Below, one piece after another: positions 34,052 through 41,391 of a stretch of 44,413 nucleotides of DNA. The DNA lies in contig NZ_BQUN01000041.1 of NCBI RefSeq assembly GCF_026008495.1, positions 1-44,413 on the forward strand. The letters run 5' to 3'. A model generated the notes under the pieces. The model saw only the letters and a list, made by a program, of their open reading frames with translations. It was not told the DNA's origin and searched no databases. A program made the translations under genes and the position numbers. Each line of letters starts with the position of its first letter. Position 1 is the first letter of the stretch. This stretch comes from Streptomyces sp. A012304 (GTDB lineage: Bacteria; Actinomycetota; Actinomycetes; Streptomycetales; Streptomycetaceae).

Positions 34052-34097
34052 TGCGTCAAGACATCGCCCGTAACGCCCACAGCGCACATAACGCACA
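34052..34097 (+). repeat. right copy of ~45-bp imperfect inverted repeat
   Basis: It matches the reverse complement of 25165-25209 at 36 of 46 positions. GTGCGTCAAA-like words recur just before it (34009-34060). It lies between the transposase remnant and the end of the RNA methyltransferase gene, within a 264-bp stretch that holds no gene. Confidence 0.6.
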
Positions 34098-34114
34098 CCC
34101 GCTAAAACAGCAGG

Positions 34115-35446
34115 TCAGGACCCCTTTGCCGCAGGCTCAAGGATCGCGACACACTCAACGTGGTGGGTCATCGGAAACAGATCGAACGCCCGCAACGTCC
34201 GCACCCGGTACCCCCCGTCCCGGAAGTACCCCAGGTCCCGGGCGAGCGCAGCCGGATCACAGGCCACGTACGCGATCCTCCGCGCGCCCAGGGTGACCAG
34301 GTGCTCGACCGTCTTGCGGCCCGCCCCCGCCCTCGGCGGGTCCAGGACGATGAGGTCGACCTCGGTGATGCCGGTGCGCGGCAGCACGGTCTCGACCTTG
34401 CCCTGTTCGATGCGTACCCGGTCGAAGTCGGCGAGGTTGTGGCGGGCGTCCTCGACGGCCCGCTTGCCGGACTCGATGCCGAGCACCGCGCCCTTCTCGC
34501 CGAGCCGGTCGGCGAGCGCGCCCGCGAAGAGGCCGACGCCGCAGTACAGGTCCAGCGCCGTCTCGCCCTTGCGCGGCAGCAGGCCCTGCATGACGGCGGT
34601 GACCAAGGTGTCCGCGGCCTTCGGGTGGACCTGCCAGAAGCCGCCGCTGCCGACCCGGTGGGTACGGCCGTCCGCGCGCTCGCGCACGAAGGGCCGGCCG
34701 TGGACGCGGTGGACGCCGCCGTCCTTCTCCCCGACGCGCATCACCGACACCGGGCGGTCCAGCTGGACGATCGGCAGCCGGGCGCCCGGTCGCGGGGTGA
34801 GGATCACCTGGCGGTCCTGGGAGCCGGTCGCCGCGATCGCCTCGACGGAGGCCATCCCGCTCCAGTCCCGCTTCTCCACGCCCAGCTCGCTGACGCCCTC
34901 CGCGGCGATCATGCAGTGGTCGACGGGCTCGACCTCGTGCGAGCGGTGGCGGCGCAGGCCCGCCCGGCCGGTGTCCGCGTCCACCGCGTACTGCACGCGT
35001 GTCCGCCACTGCGGCACCTGGCCCGCCGGCAGCTTGTCGCCCTCGGCCGGCACGACCGTGCCGTCCCAGCCGGCCTCCTCGGGGGTGAGGCCCGCGAGCC
35101 GCTGGAGCTGCTCGGCGATCACCTCGCCCTTCAGCCGGCGCTGGGCGCCCGGCTTGGCGTGCTGCCAGTCGCAGCCGCCGCAGCGGCCGGGACCGGCGAA
35201 GGGACAGGGCGCCTCGATGCGGTCCTTGGACGCCTCCAGAATCCGCACCGCGTCGGCGCGCAGGAAGCGCGCGCCCTCCTCGCCCTCGGTCACCCGGGCG
35301 ACGACCCGCTCACCGGGCAGCGCGTGCCGGACGAAGAGCACCTGACCCGAGTCGGTGCGGGCGATGCAGTGGCCGCCGTGGGCGACGGGGCCGATCTCGA
35401 CCTCGTACTCCGTCCCCACCAGCGTGTTCTTGGGTTCTTCCTGCAT
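34115..35446 (-). CDS. TrmA/RumA-type SAM-dependent RNA uracil methyltransferase
   Basis: 443 residues from an ATG at 35446. The N-terminal TRAM domain (~8-70) is followed by an iron-sulfur cysteine cluster Cys81, Cys89, Cys92 (CPFAGPGRCGGCDW). The SAM domain shows GFWQVHPKAADTL, ALDLYCGVGLFAGALA, VLDPPRAGAG and the catalytic Cys in AYVACDPAALARDL. The family makes 5-methyluridine in tRNA or rRNA. The substrate position is not assignable by eye. It is probably downstream of the permease gene in the same direction (103-bp gap). Confidence 0.92.
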   Translation of the reverse strand: MQEEPKNTLVGTEYEVEIGPVAHGGHCIARTDSGQVLFVRHALPGERVVARVTEGEEGARFLRADAVRILEASKDRIEAPCPFAGPGRCGGCDWQHAKPGAQRRLKGEVIAEQLQRLAGLTPEEAGWDGTVVPAEGDKLPAGQVPQWRTRVQYAVDADTGRAGLRRHRSHEVEPVDHCMIAAEGVSELGVEKRDWSGMASVEAIAATGSQDRQVILTPRPGARLPIVQLDRPVSVMRVGEKDGGVHRVHGRPFVRERADGRTHRVGSGGFWQVHPKAADTLVTAVMQGLLPRKGETALDLYCGVGLFAGALADRLGEKGAVLGIESGKRAVEDARHNLADFDRVRIEQGKVETVLPRTGITEVDLIVLDPPRAGAGRKTVEHLVTLGARRIAYVACDPAALARDLGYFRDGGYRVRTLRAFDLFPMTHHVECVAILEPAAKGS

Positions 35447-35549
35447 GGCGGGGTGACTCCACAACGTCGAACGAGGAACGGCCGGACAACAGCCCACCAG
35501 TCTACGTGGGTGTCGTCCGGCCGTTGACCACGGCATCGGCCTCGCGGCG

Positions 35550-37604
35550 TCAGCCCTTGTTCTCCGACGTCTCCTTCTCGCGCCCCTGCTCCGCCGGACC
35601 GCGGCGCACCGAGCCGGGAGCGTTCCACTCCTGCTGCTTGCGGGCCCGCTTCTTCGCCACCTCGGAGGACTGCAACTGGTACGGCACGGACGTGACCATC
35701 ACGCCCGGCGTGAACAGCAGCCGGCCCTTCAGCCGCAGCGCGCTCTGGTTGTGCAAGAGGTGCTCGTACCAGTGGCCGACCACGTACTCGGGGATGATCA
35801 CCGACACCGCGTCGCGCGGCGACTCCCGGCGCAGGCTCTTGACGTACTCGATGACCGGGCGCGTGACCTCGCGGTACGGCGAGTCGAGGACCTTCAGCGG
35901 GACGTCGATGCCGCGCCGCTCCCATTCGGAGCGCAGCGCCTTCGTCTCGGCCGGGTCGACGTTGACGGTGAGCGCCTCCAGGGTGTCGGAGCGCATCAGC
36001 TTGGCGTAGGCCAGGGCACGCAGCGTCGGGCGGTGGATCTTGGAGATCAGCAGCACCGAGTGCACGCGCGAGGGGCGGACGCTGTCGTCGCTGGGGCCCT
36101 CGGGGGCGACGAGTTCCGCGGCCACGCCGTCGTAGTGGCGGCGGATCGCGGTCATCGTCCCGTAGAAGATCACCATGCCGAGCAGGGCCACCCAGGCGCC
36201 GTGGGTGAACTTCGTGACGAGGACGACGATCAGGACCAGGCCGGTGAAGAAGGCGCCGAAGGTGTTGATCGCGCGGGAGCGGATCATGTGGCGGCGCTTG
36301 GCGGGGTCGGTCTCGGTGGTCAGGTGGCGGTTCCAGTGGCGGACCATGCCGGTCTGGCTCAGCGTGAACGACACGAACACGCCGACGATGTACAGCTGGA
36401 TCAGCCGCGTGGAGTCGGCGCCGTACAGGACGATCAGCAGGGTCGCCGCGCCGGCGAGGAGCACGATGCCGTTCGAGAACGCCAGCCGGTCGCCGCGGGT
36501 GTGGAGCTGGCGGGGCAGGTAGCGGTCCTGGGCGAGGATCGAGCCGAGGACAGGGAAGCCGTTGTAGGCGGTGTTCGCCGCCAGGAACAGCACCAGGGCG
36601 GTGGCCGCGGCGAGCACGATGAACAGGAAGCTGCCCTTGCCGAAGACGGCCTCGGCGACCTGGGTGATCACCGGGTTCTGGACGTAGTCGGAGCCGACCG
36701 CGACCCCGTCCCTCAGCAGGTCGGCGGCCGGGTTCTCGGCCATGCGGACGTCGGTGACCAGGGCCAGCGCGATGATGCCGCAGAACATGGTGACGGCCAG
36801 CAGGCCCATCATCGCGAGCGTGGTCGCCGCGTTCTTCGACTTGGGCTTGCGGAAGGCCGGCACGCCGTTGGAGATCGCCTCGACGCCGGTGAGCGCCGCA
36901 CAGCCGGAGGAGAAGGCGCGCAGCAGCAGGAAGAGCAGGGCGAAGCCGGCCAGCCCCTGGTGCTCCGCCTTGATGGTGTACTCCGCCGTCGGGGCCCGCA
37001 TGGTCTCGTCCAGGACCAGGGTCCGGAACGCACCCCACGCGATCATGATGAACACGCCCGCGACGAACACGTACGTCGGGATCGCGAAGAGCTTCCCGGA
37101 CTCCTTGACGCCGCGCAGGTTCATCAGCGTCAGCAGCACGACGACGCCGACCGCGCAGGCCACCTTGTGCTCGACGACGAACGGGATGGCGGAGCCGAGG
37201 TTCTCGATGCCGGAGGAGATGGAGACCGCGACGGTCAGGACATAGTCGACGAGCAGCGCGCTCGCCACGGTGAGACCGGCCCTGGCCCCGAGGTTGGTGT
37301 TCGCCACCTCGTAGTCGCCGCCGCCGCTGGGGTAGGCGTGGACGTTCTGCCGGTAGGAGGCGACCACCGTGAACATCAGCACGACGACCGCGACCGCGAT
37401 CCACGGACTGAAGTGGTAGGCCGACACACCCGCGATGGACAGGACCAGCAGCACCTCGCCGGGCGCGTATGCCACGGAGGAGAGCGGGTCGGAGGCGAAG
37501 ACGGGCAGGGCGATGCGCTTCGGCAGGAGCGTTTCTCCGAGCCGATCACTGCGCAGTGCGCGCCCGATCAGGATCCGTTTGGGCACGTCGGTCAGTTTGG
37601 ACAC
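35550..37604 (-). CDS. APC-superfamily permease, KimA-like potassium transporter
   Basis: 684 residues from a GTG at 37604 (VSKLTDVPKR). No ribosome site is seen, but TACGAT lies 8 bp upstream, so the mRNA may be leaderless. About twelve transmembrane helices follow the motif ALPVFASDPLSSVAYAPGEVLLVL, with PSGGGDYEVANTNLG, GVEAISNGVPAFRKP and NTAYNGFPVLGSILAQDRYLP. The C-terminal ~200 residues are a soluble domain. This layout matches YdaO/KimA, a high-affinity K+ importer, more than a plain amino-acid permease. The two TrkA-type genes next door and KdpDE nearby support a K+ role. Confidence 0.85.
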   Translation of the reverse strand: MSKLTDVPKRILIGRALRSDRLGETLLPKRIALPVFASDPLSSVAYAPGEVLLVLSIAGVSAYHFSPWIAVAVVVLMFTVVASYRQNVHAYPSGGGDYEVANTNLGARAGLTVASALLVDYVLTVAVSISSGIENLGSAIPFVVEHKVACAVGVVVLLTLMNLRGVKESGKLFAIPTYVFVAGVFIMIAWGAFRTLVLDETMRAPTAEYTIKAEHQGLAGFALLFLLLRAFSSGCAALTGVEAISNGVPAFRKPKSKNAATTLAMMGLLAVTMFCGIIALALVTDVRMAENPAADLLRDGVAVGSDYVQNPVITQVAEAVFGKGSFLFIVLAAATALVLFLAANTAYNGFPVLGSILAQDRYLPRQLHTRGDRLAFSNGIVLLAGAATLLIVLYGADSTRLIQLYIVGVFVSFTLSQTGMVRHWNRHLTTETDPAKRRHMIRSRAINTFGAFFTGLVLIVVLVTKFTHGAWVALLGMVIFYGTMTAIRRHYDGVAAELVAPEGPSDDSVRPSRVHSVLLISKIHRPTLRALAYAKLMRSDTLEALTVNVDPAETKALRSEWERRGIDVPLKVLDSPYREVTRPVIEYVKSLRRESPRDAVSVIIPEYVVGHWYEHLLHNQSALRLKGRLLFTPGVMVTSVPYQLQSSEVAKKRARKQQEWNAPGSVRRGPAEQGREKETSENKG

Positions 37605-37787
37605 AACAGTGGATCGTAAGCCTTCGCACGGGGAGGCGCCCACCCTCCCCCGGCCTCAACCACTTCGCGCCGGACCGCGTCTGCCTCATGGGTGAAATCG
37701 GTGGTGGCACGGCTGCGGATTCCGTGGCCGCACCCACCGCCATGCCTATATGACAATTCCCGCCCGCTGCCGCCCCTCGGAGGTTGC

Positions 37788-37883
37788 ATGCACACGACCG
37801 CGGAGCTCATCGGCGCCGTCGGCTCCCTCTTCGGCCTCGCGATCCTCACCGCCCTCAGTGTCCTGAGCATCAGCCGACGCTGA
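37788..37883 (+). CDS. 31-residue single-pass membrane peptide
   Basis: An ATG at 37788 is preceded by a strong CGGAGG ribosome site 5 bp upstream. The peptide begins MHTTAELIGAVGSLFGLAIL, continues TALSVLSI and ends with SRR, so it is one hydrophobic helix with a basic C-terminus. It lies between the divergent KimA-like and TrkA genes. Size and place recall KdpF-type accessory peptides of K+ pumps, but there is no sequence match I can assert. Confidence 0.6.
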   Translation: MHTTAELIGAVGSLFGLAILTALSVLSISRR

Positions 37884-37962
37884 GTCCACCCTCGCCCGCA
37901 CGGGGGTGCCCCGCGCGGACCGCGTGTGTGTAGCTTGGTCGGCGGTCTGAGACCCTGTTTCC

Positions 37963-37986
37963 GCGTTGCAGCGTTTCAGCGTTTCA
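37963..37986 (+). repeat. three tandem 8-bp repeats before trkA-like gene
   Basis: GCGTTGCA, GCGTTTCA and GCGTTTCA follow one another directly, 37 bp before the first TrkA start. They could be a regulator site in the leader. Confidence 0.6.
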
Positions 37987-38022
37987 GCCAAGTCAACAAC
38001 TCTCGACCTCGGAAGGACGGTC

Positions 38023-38691
38023 GTGCACATCGTCATCATGGGTTGCGGCAGAGTGGGCTCCGCTCTCGCCCAGACCCTGGAGCAGCAGGGGCACACGGTC
38101 GCCGTGATCGACCAGGACCCCACCGCCTTCCGCCGCCTCGGCTCCTCGTTCGGTGGCCGCCGGGTCACCGGAGTCGGCTTCGACCAGGACACCCTGCGCG
38201 AGGCCGGCATCGAGGAGGCGGGCGCCTTCGCCGCCGTCTCCAGCGGTGACAACTCCAACATCATCGCCGCCCGCGTGGCCCGCGAGATGTTCGGCATCGA
38301 GAACGTCGCGGCCCGGATCTACGATCCCCGACGCGCCGAGGTCTACCAGCGCCTGGGCATCCCGACGGTGGCCACGGTCCGCTGGACCGCCGACCAGATG
38401 CTGCGCCGGCTGCTGCCCTCGGGCTCCGAGCCGCTGTGGACCGACCCCACCGGAGGCGTCCAGCTCGCCGAGGTGCACGCCTCGGCCTCCTGGGTGGGTC
38501 ACAAGATCAGCAGGCTCCAGGAGGAGACGGGCGTCCGGGTGGCGTTCCTGACCCGCCTCGGCGAGGCCATCCTGCCCACCTCGCAGACGGTGCTCCAGGA
38601 GGGTGACCTGGTGCACGTGATGATGCGTACCGACGAGGTGGAGAAGGTCGAAGCGGCGTTCGCCGAGGGCCCGAAGGAGGGCGGTCACTGA
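38023..38691 (+). CDS. TrkA-type K+ channel/transporter regulatory protein (first)
   Basis: 222 residues from a GTG at 38023 with GGAAGGA upstream. An RCK/TrkA-N Rossmann domain (VHIVIMGCGRVGSALAQTLEQQG, then VAVIDQDP and VSSGDNSN) binds NAD(H) or nucleotides. A TrkA-C domain follows (GVQLAEVHASASWVGHKISRLQEETG, LQEGDLVHVMM). These proteins form gating rings on K+ uptake systems. The stop overlaps the ATG of the second trkA-like gene (TGATG). No TrkH/KtrB channel gene is in the window; the nearest transporter is the KimA-like permease. Confidence 0.92.
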   Translation: MHIVIMGCGRVGSALAQTLEQQGHTVAVIDQDPTAFRRLGSSFGGRRVTGVGFDQDTLREAGIEEAGAFAAVSSGDNSNIIAARVAREMFGIENVAARIYDPRRAEVYQRLGIPTVATVRWTADQMLRRLLPSGSEPLWTDPTGGVQLAEVHASASWVGHKISRLQEETGVRVAFLTRLGEAILPTSQTVLQEGDLVHVMMRTDEVEKVEAAFAEGPKEGGH

Positions 38692-39368
38692 TGAGGGTCG
38701 CCATTGCCGGAGCCGGCGCCGTCGGCCGCTCGATCGCGGGCGAGCTGTTGGAGAACGGCCACGAGATCCTGCTCATCGACAAGGCGCCGACCGCCATCTC
38801 GGTCGAGCGCGTCCCGCAGGCGGAGTGGCTGCTCGCCGACGCCTGCGAGATCACGTCCCTGGACGAGGCGGCGCTCCAGCGCTGCAACGTCGTGATCGCC
38901 GCGACGGGCGACGACAAGGTCAACCTGGTCGTCTCCCTGCTCGCGAAGACGGAGTACGGCGTTCCGCGGGTCGTCGCCCGTGTGAACAACCCGAAGAACG
39001 AGTGGCTGTTCAACGAGGCCTGGGGAGTGGACGTCGCCGTCTCCACCCCGCGTCTGATGTCGGCCCTGGTCGAGGAGGCGGTGAGCGTCGGTGACCTGGT
39101 CCGGCTGCTCCGCTTCAGTCACGGCGACGCCAACCTCGTGGAACTGACCCTGCCGGAGGAGTCAGCCCTCGCCGGCACCCAGGTGGGCGACGTGGACTGG
39201 CCCGAGGACACCTCACTGGTCACCATCATCCGCGGCACCCGCGTCCTCACCCCTTCCCGGGAGGACTCCCTGGAGGCGGGCGACGAACTCCTCTTCGTGG
39301 CCGCCCAGGCCCGGGAGGAGCAGCTGGAGGACCTGCTGTCGGTCCGCCGGGACGACACGGGCGGCTGA
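38691..39368 (+). CDS. TrkA-type K+ channel/transporter regulatory protein (second)
   Basis: 225 residues. The TrkA-N domain begins MRVAIAGAGAVGRSIAGELLENGHEILLIDK, with VVIAATGDDKVNLVVSLLAKTEYGVPRVVARVNNPKNEWLF; TrkA-C ends with SLEAGDELLFVAAQ. It is a paralogue of the upstream protein and translationally coupled to it (TGATG). The tandem pair corresponds to CeoB/CeoC of mycobacteria, which likely form a mixed ring. A strong terminator follows. Confidence 0.92.
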   Translation: MRVAIAGAGAVGRSIAGELLENGHEILLIDKAPTAISVERVPQAEWLLADACEITSLDEAALQRCNVVIAATGDDKVNLVVSLLAKTEYGVPRVVARVNNPKNEWLFNEAWGVDVAVSTPRLMSALVEEAVSVGDLVRLLRFSHGDANLVELTLPEESALAGTQVGDVDWPEDTSLVTIIRGTRVLTPSREDSLEAGDELLFVAAQAREEQLEDLLSVRRDDTGG

Positions 39369-39381
39369 GCCGGCCCAAACG

Positions 39382-39422
39382 GAGAACGCCGGACGTGGCT
39401 GCTCAGCCCGTCCGGCGTTCTC
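39382..39422. terminator. bidirectional terminator hairpin
   Basis: A perfect 14-bp stem GAGAACGCCGGACG / CGTCCGGCGTTCTC with a 13-nt loop lies between the convergent trkA pair and the DUF3159 gene. Confidence 0.9.
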
Positions 39423-39481
39423 TTGGACGTCGGGGTCTTGGCCGGCACCGGCCCTTGAGGACGGTCGCCCGGCCCCGGGGA

Positions 39482-40237
39482 CTACGCGTCCCGGTGGTGA
39501 CGCCCCCCGCTCACCTCGTCCCGCTCCGCGGCCAGTGCCTCGCGCTCCCGCTCGGCCTTCTCCTCCGCCTCCATCTCGGCGAAGACGTCGATCGGCGCGG
39601 GCGCCTTCGCCAGGAAGACCCACGTCAGCCACACGGCCAGCAGGAACGGCGGGATCTTCAGCGCGACCAGCACCCAGCCCAGCTGTGTCGTGTCCGCCCA
39701 CCAGTACAGCGGGAACAGGATCGCGCACTTGCCGAGCAGGATCAGCCCCCAGGCCCAACTGGCCTTGGCGTACGCCTTCTTGCGCCCGGGGTTGCGGGTC
39801 CGCCAGGAGAGGTTCTCCTTGAAGACCGGCCCGAGGATCAGCCCGAGCAGCGGCACCCCGCACAGCGTCGTGATGATGTACGCCAGCGCCAGACCCAGCG
39901 TGTAGAGCATGCCGGGCAGGTAGAAGTCCTTGGCGTTGCCGGTCATCATCGCGAAGACGACACCGAAGGCGACGCCGAAGACACCGCTGAAGGCGTGCTT
40001 CACGGTGTCCTTCATGGCGAGACGGACCACGACCAGGACCAGCGACACCGCCAGGGCGGCGATCGCCGACATGTGCAGGTCCTTGTTGATCGTGTAGATC
40101 GTGACGAAGAGGAGGCCGGGCAGCACCGTCTCGACCATGCCCCGCACCCCGCCGAACGCCTCGAACAGCGCGGCTTCCGTCACCGCCCGCGCGTCGTCCT
40201 GCTGAGTGTCTTCGGTCGGCTTGTCGAGTGACGTCAC
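39482..40237 (-). CDS. DUF3159 integral membrane protein
   Basis: 251 residues from a GTG at 40237 with AGGGAG upstream. Six or so membrane helices are seen (VLPGLLFVTIYTINKDLHMSAIAALAVSLVLVVVRL, FGVAFGVVFAMM, MLYTLGLALAYIITTL, WGLILLGKCAILFPLYW, VALKIPPFLLAVWLTWVFL). FEAFGGVRGMVE and FKENLSWRTRNPGRKKAYAKASWAWG are family marks. The C-terminus is a charged helix. It starts 3 bp after the OB-fold gene, so the two form an operon. The function is not known to me. Confidence 0.88.
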   Translation of the reverse strand: MTSLDKPTEDTQQDDARAVTEAALFEAFGGVRGMVETVLPGLLFVTIYTINKDLHMSAIAALAVSLVLVVVRLAMKDTVKHAFSGVFGVAFGVVFAMMTGNAKDFYLPGMLYTLGLALAYIITTLCGVPLLGLILGPVFKENLSWRTRNPGRKKAYAKASWAWGLILLGKCAILFPLYWWADTTQLGWVLVALKIPPFLLAVWLTWVFLAKAPAPIDVFAEMEAEEKAEREREALAAERDEVSGGRHHRDA

Positions 40238-40240
40238 CGG

Positions 40241-40639
40241 CTACTCCCTACCGCGGGGTCTCAGTTCGTACTTGGGGTTGAACAGCACCCGGCGGCCCCG
40301 GCTCATCGAGATCCGGCCCGATGCGATGAGTCGGCGCCCCGGCTCTATGCCGACTATGGAGCGCCGGCCCAGCCACACCACGTCCAGCGCGGCGGAACCG
40401 TCGAACAGCTCGGCCTCCAGGGCCGGGACTCCGGCACGCGGCCGCAGGGTGACCGTGCGCAAGGTACCAGTAACCGTCACTATCTGGCGGTCCTGGCAGT
40501 CTCCGATCCGGATGCAGCCGGCGGTGTCGGCGTCCTCCCGCAGCTCCTCGGACTCCAGATCCTCCTGCGACGAGGAGAGCCGGTCCAACATGCGCCGGAA
40601 CCGGCCCACCGGCTTTTCGGAACGAGGAACAGCACTCAT
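40241..40639 (-). CDS. small OB-fold nucleic-acid-binding protein
   Basis: About 132 residues from the ATG at 40639; a GTG at 40660 is possible. After a charged ~45-residue N-terminus the beta-rich OB-fold part reads GDCQDRQIVTVTGTLRTVTLRP, ALEAELFDGSAALDVVWLGRRSIVGIEPGRRLIASGRIS, like the RecG/aspartyl-tRNA-synthetase anticodon OB fold. It is probably cytosolic and co-transcribed with DUF3159. No specific target can be named. Confidence 0.82.
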   Translation of the reverse strand: MSAVPRSEKPVGRFRRMLDRLSSSQEDLESEELREDADTAGCIRIGDCQDRQIVTVTGTLRTVTLRPRAGVPALEAELFDGSAALDVVWLGRRSIVGIEPGRRLIASGRISMSRGRRVLFNPKYELRPRGRE

Positions 40640-40702
40640 GTCTGAAGCGTACCGGGGCACGCCGACCGGACCGTAGCCACGTACCGGCCCTTGCGACCGG
40701 CC

Positions 40703-41386
40703 TCACTTCTCGAACCGGTATCCCATGCCCGGCTCGGTGATGAAGTGCTTCGGATGCGACGGGTCCGCTTCGAGCTTTCTGCGCAACTGGGCCATGTACA
40801 CGCGCAGGTAGTTCGTCTCCGTCCCGTACGACGGCCCCCACACCTCCTGCAACAGCTGCTTCTGGCCGACCAGCCGTCCGGTGTTGCGGACCAGCACCTC
40901 CAGCAGATGCCACTCGGTGGGCGTCAACCGGACGTCCTTGCCGTCCCGGTTCACCTTCTTCGCGGCCAGGTCGACGGTGAACGCGTCGGTCTCCACCAGG
41001 ACGTCGCCCTCGTCGCCCCCGGCAGGTTCGGCCCGCCGCACGGCCGCCCGCAGCCGGGCCAGCAGCTCGTCCATCCCGAAGGGCTTGGTGACGTAGTCGT
41101 CGGCGCCCGCGTCGAGCGCCTCCACCTTCTCGTCCGAGGAGTGCCGGGCGGACAGCACCAGGATCGGCACCCGGGTCCAGCCGCGCAGGCCCTTGATCAC
41201 CTCGACGCCGTCCATGTCGGGCAGCCCCAGGTCGAGGACGACCACGTCGGGGCGGCGGGCGGCGGCGAGCTGGAGGGCGGTGGTCCCGTCATGGGCCGCG
41301 TCCACCTCGTACTTGCGCGCCTTGAGGTTGATCACGAGGGCGCGCACGATCTGCGGCTCGTCGTCGATCACGAGCACCCGGGTCAT
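40703..41386 (-). CDS. kdpE: KdpE response regulator
   Basis: 227 residues. The receiver domain has IDDE, Asp52 in VVLDLGLPDMDG and DDYVTKPFGMDELLARLRAAVRR. The winged helix ends RLTPTEWHLLEVLVRNTGRLVGQKQLLQEVWGP, NYLRVYMAQLRRKLE and FITEPGMGYRF, which are characteristic of KdpE. It begins 5 bp after the KdpD stop. KdpE activates kdpFABC, the ATP-driven high-affinity K+ pump, under K+ shortage. No pump genes are visible in the window. Confidence 0.94.
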   Translation of the reverse strand: MTRVLVIDDEPQIVRALVINLKARKYEVDAAHDGTTALQLAAARRPDVVVLDLGLPDMDGVEVIKGLRGWTRVPILVLSARHSSDEKVEALDAGADDYVTKPFGMDELLARLRAAVRRAEPAGGDEGDVLVETDAFTVDLAAKKVNRDGKDVRLTPTEWHLLEVLVRNTGRLVGQKQLLQEVWGPSYGTETNYLRVYMAQLRRKLEADPSHPKHFITEPGMGYRFEK

Positions 41387-41391
41387 GAGGC

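Noticed and set aside
37605..37787. Possible c-di-AMP (ydaO) riboswitch before the KimA-like gene
   Set aside because: The family is often under this riboswitch in Bacillus, but I see no matching conserved blocks and the space before the GTG seems better suited to a leaderless start.
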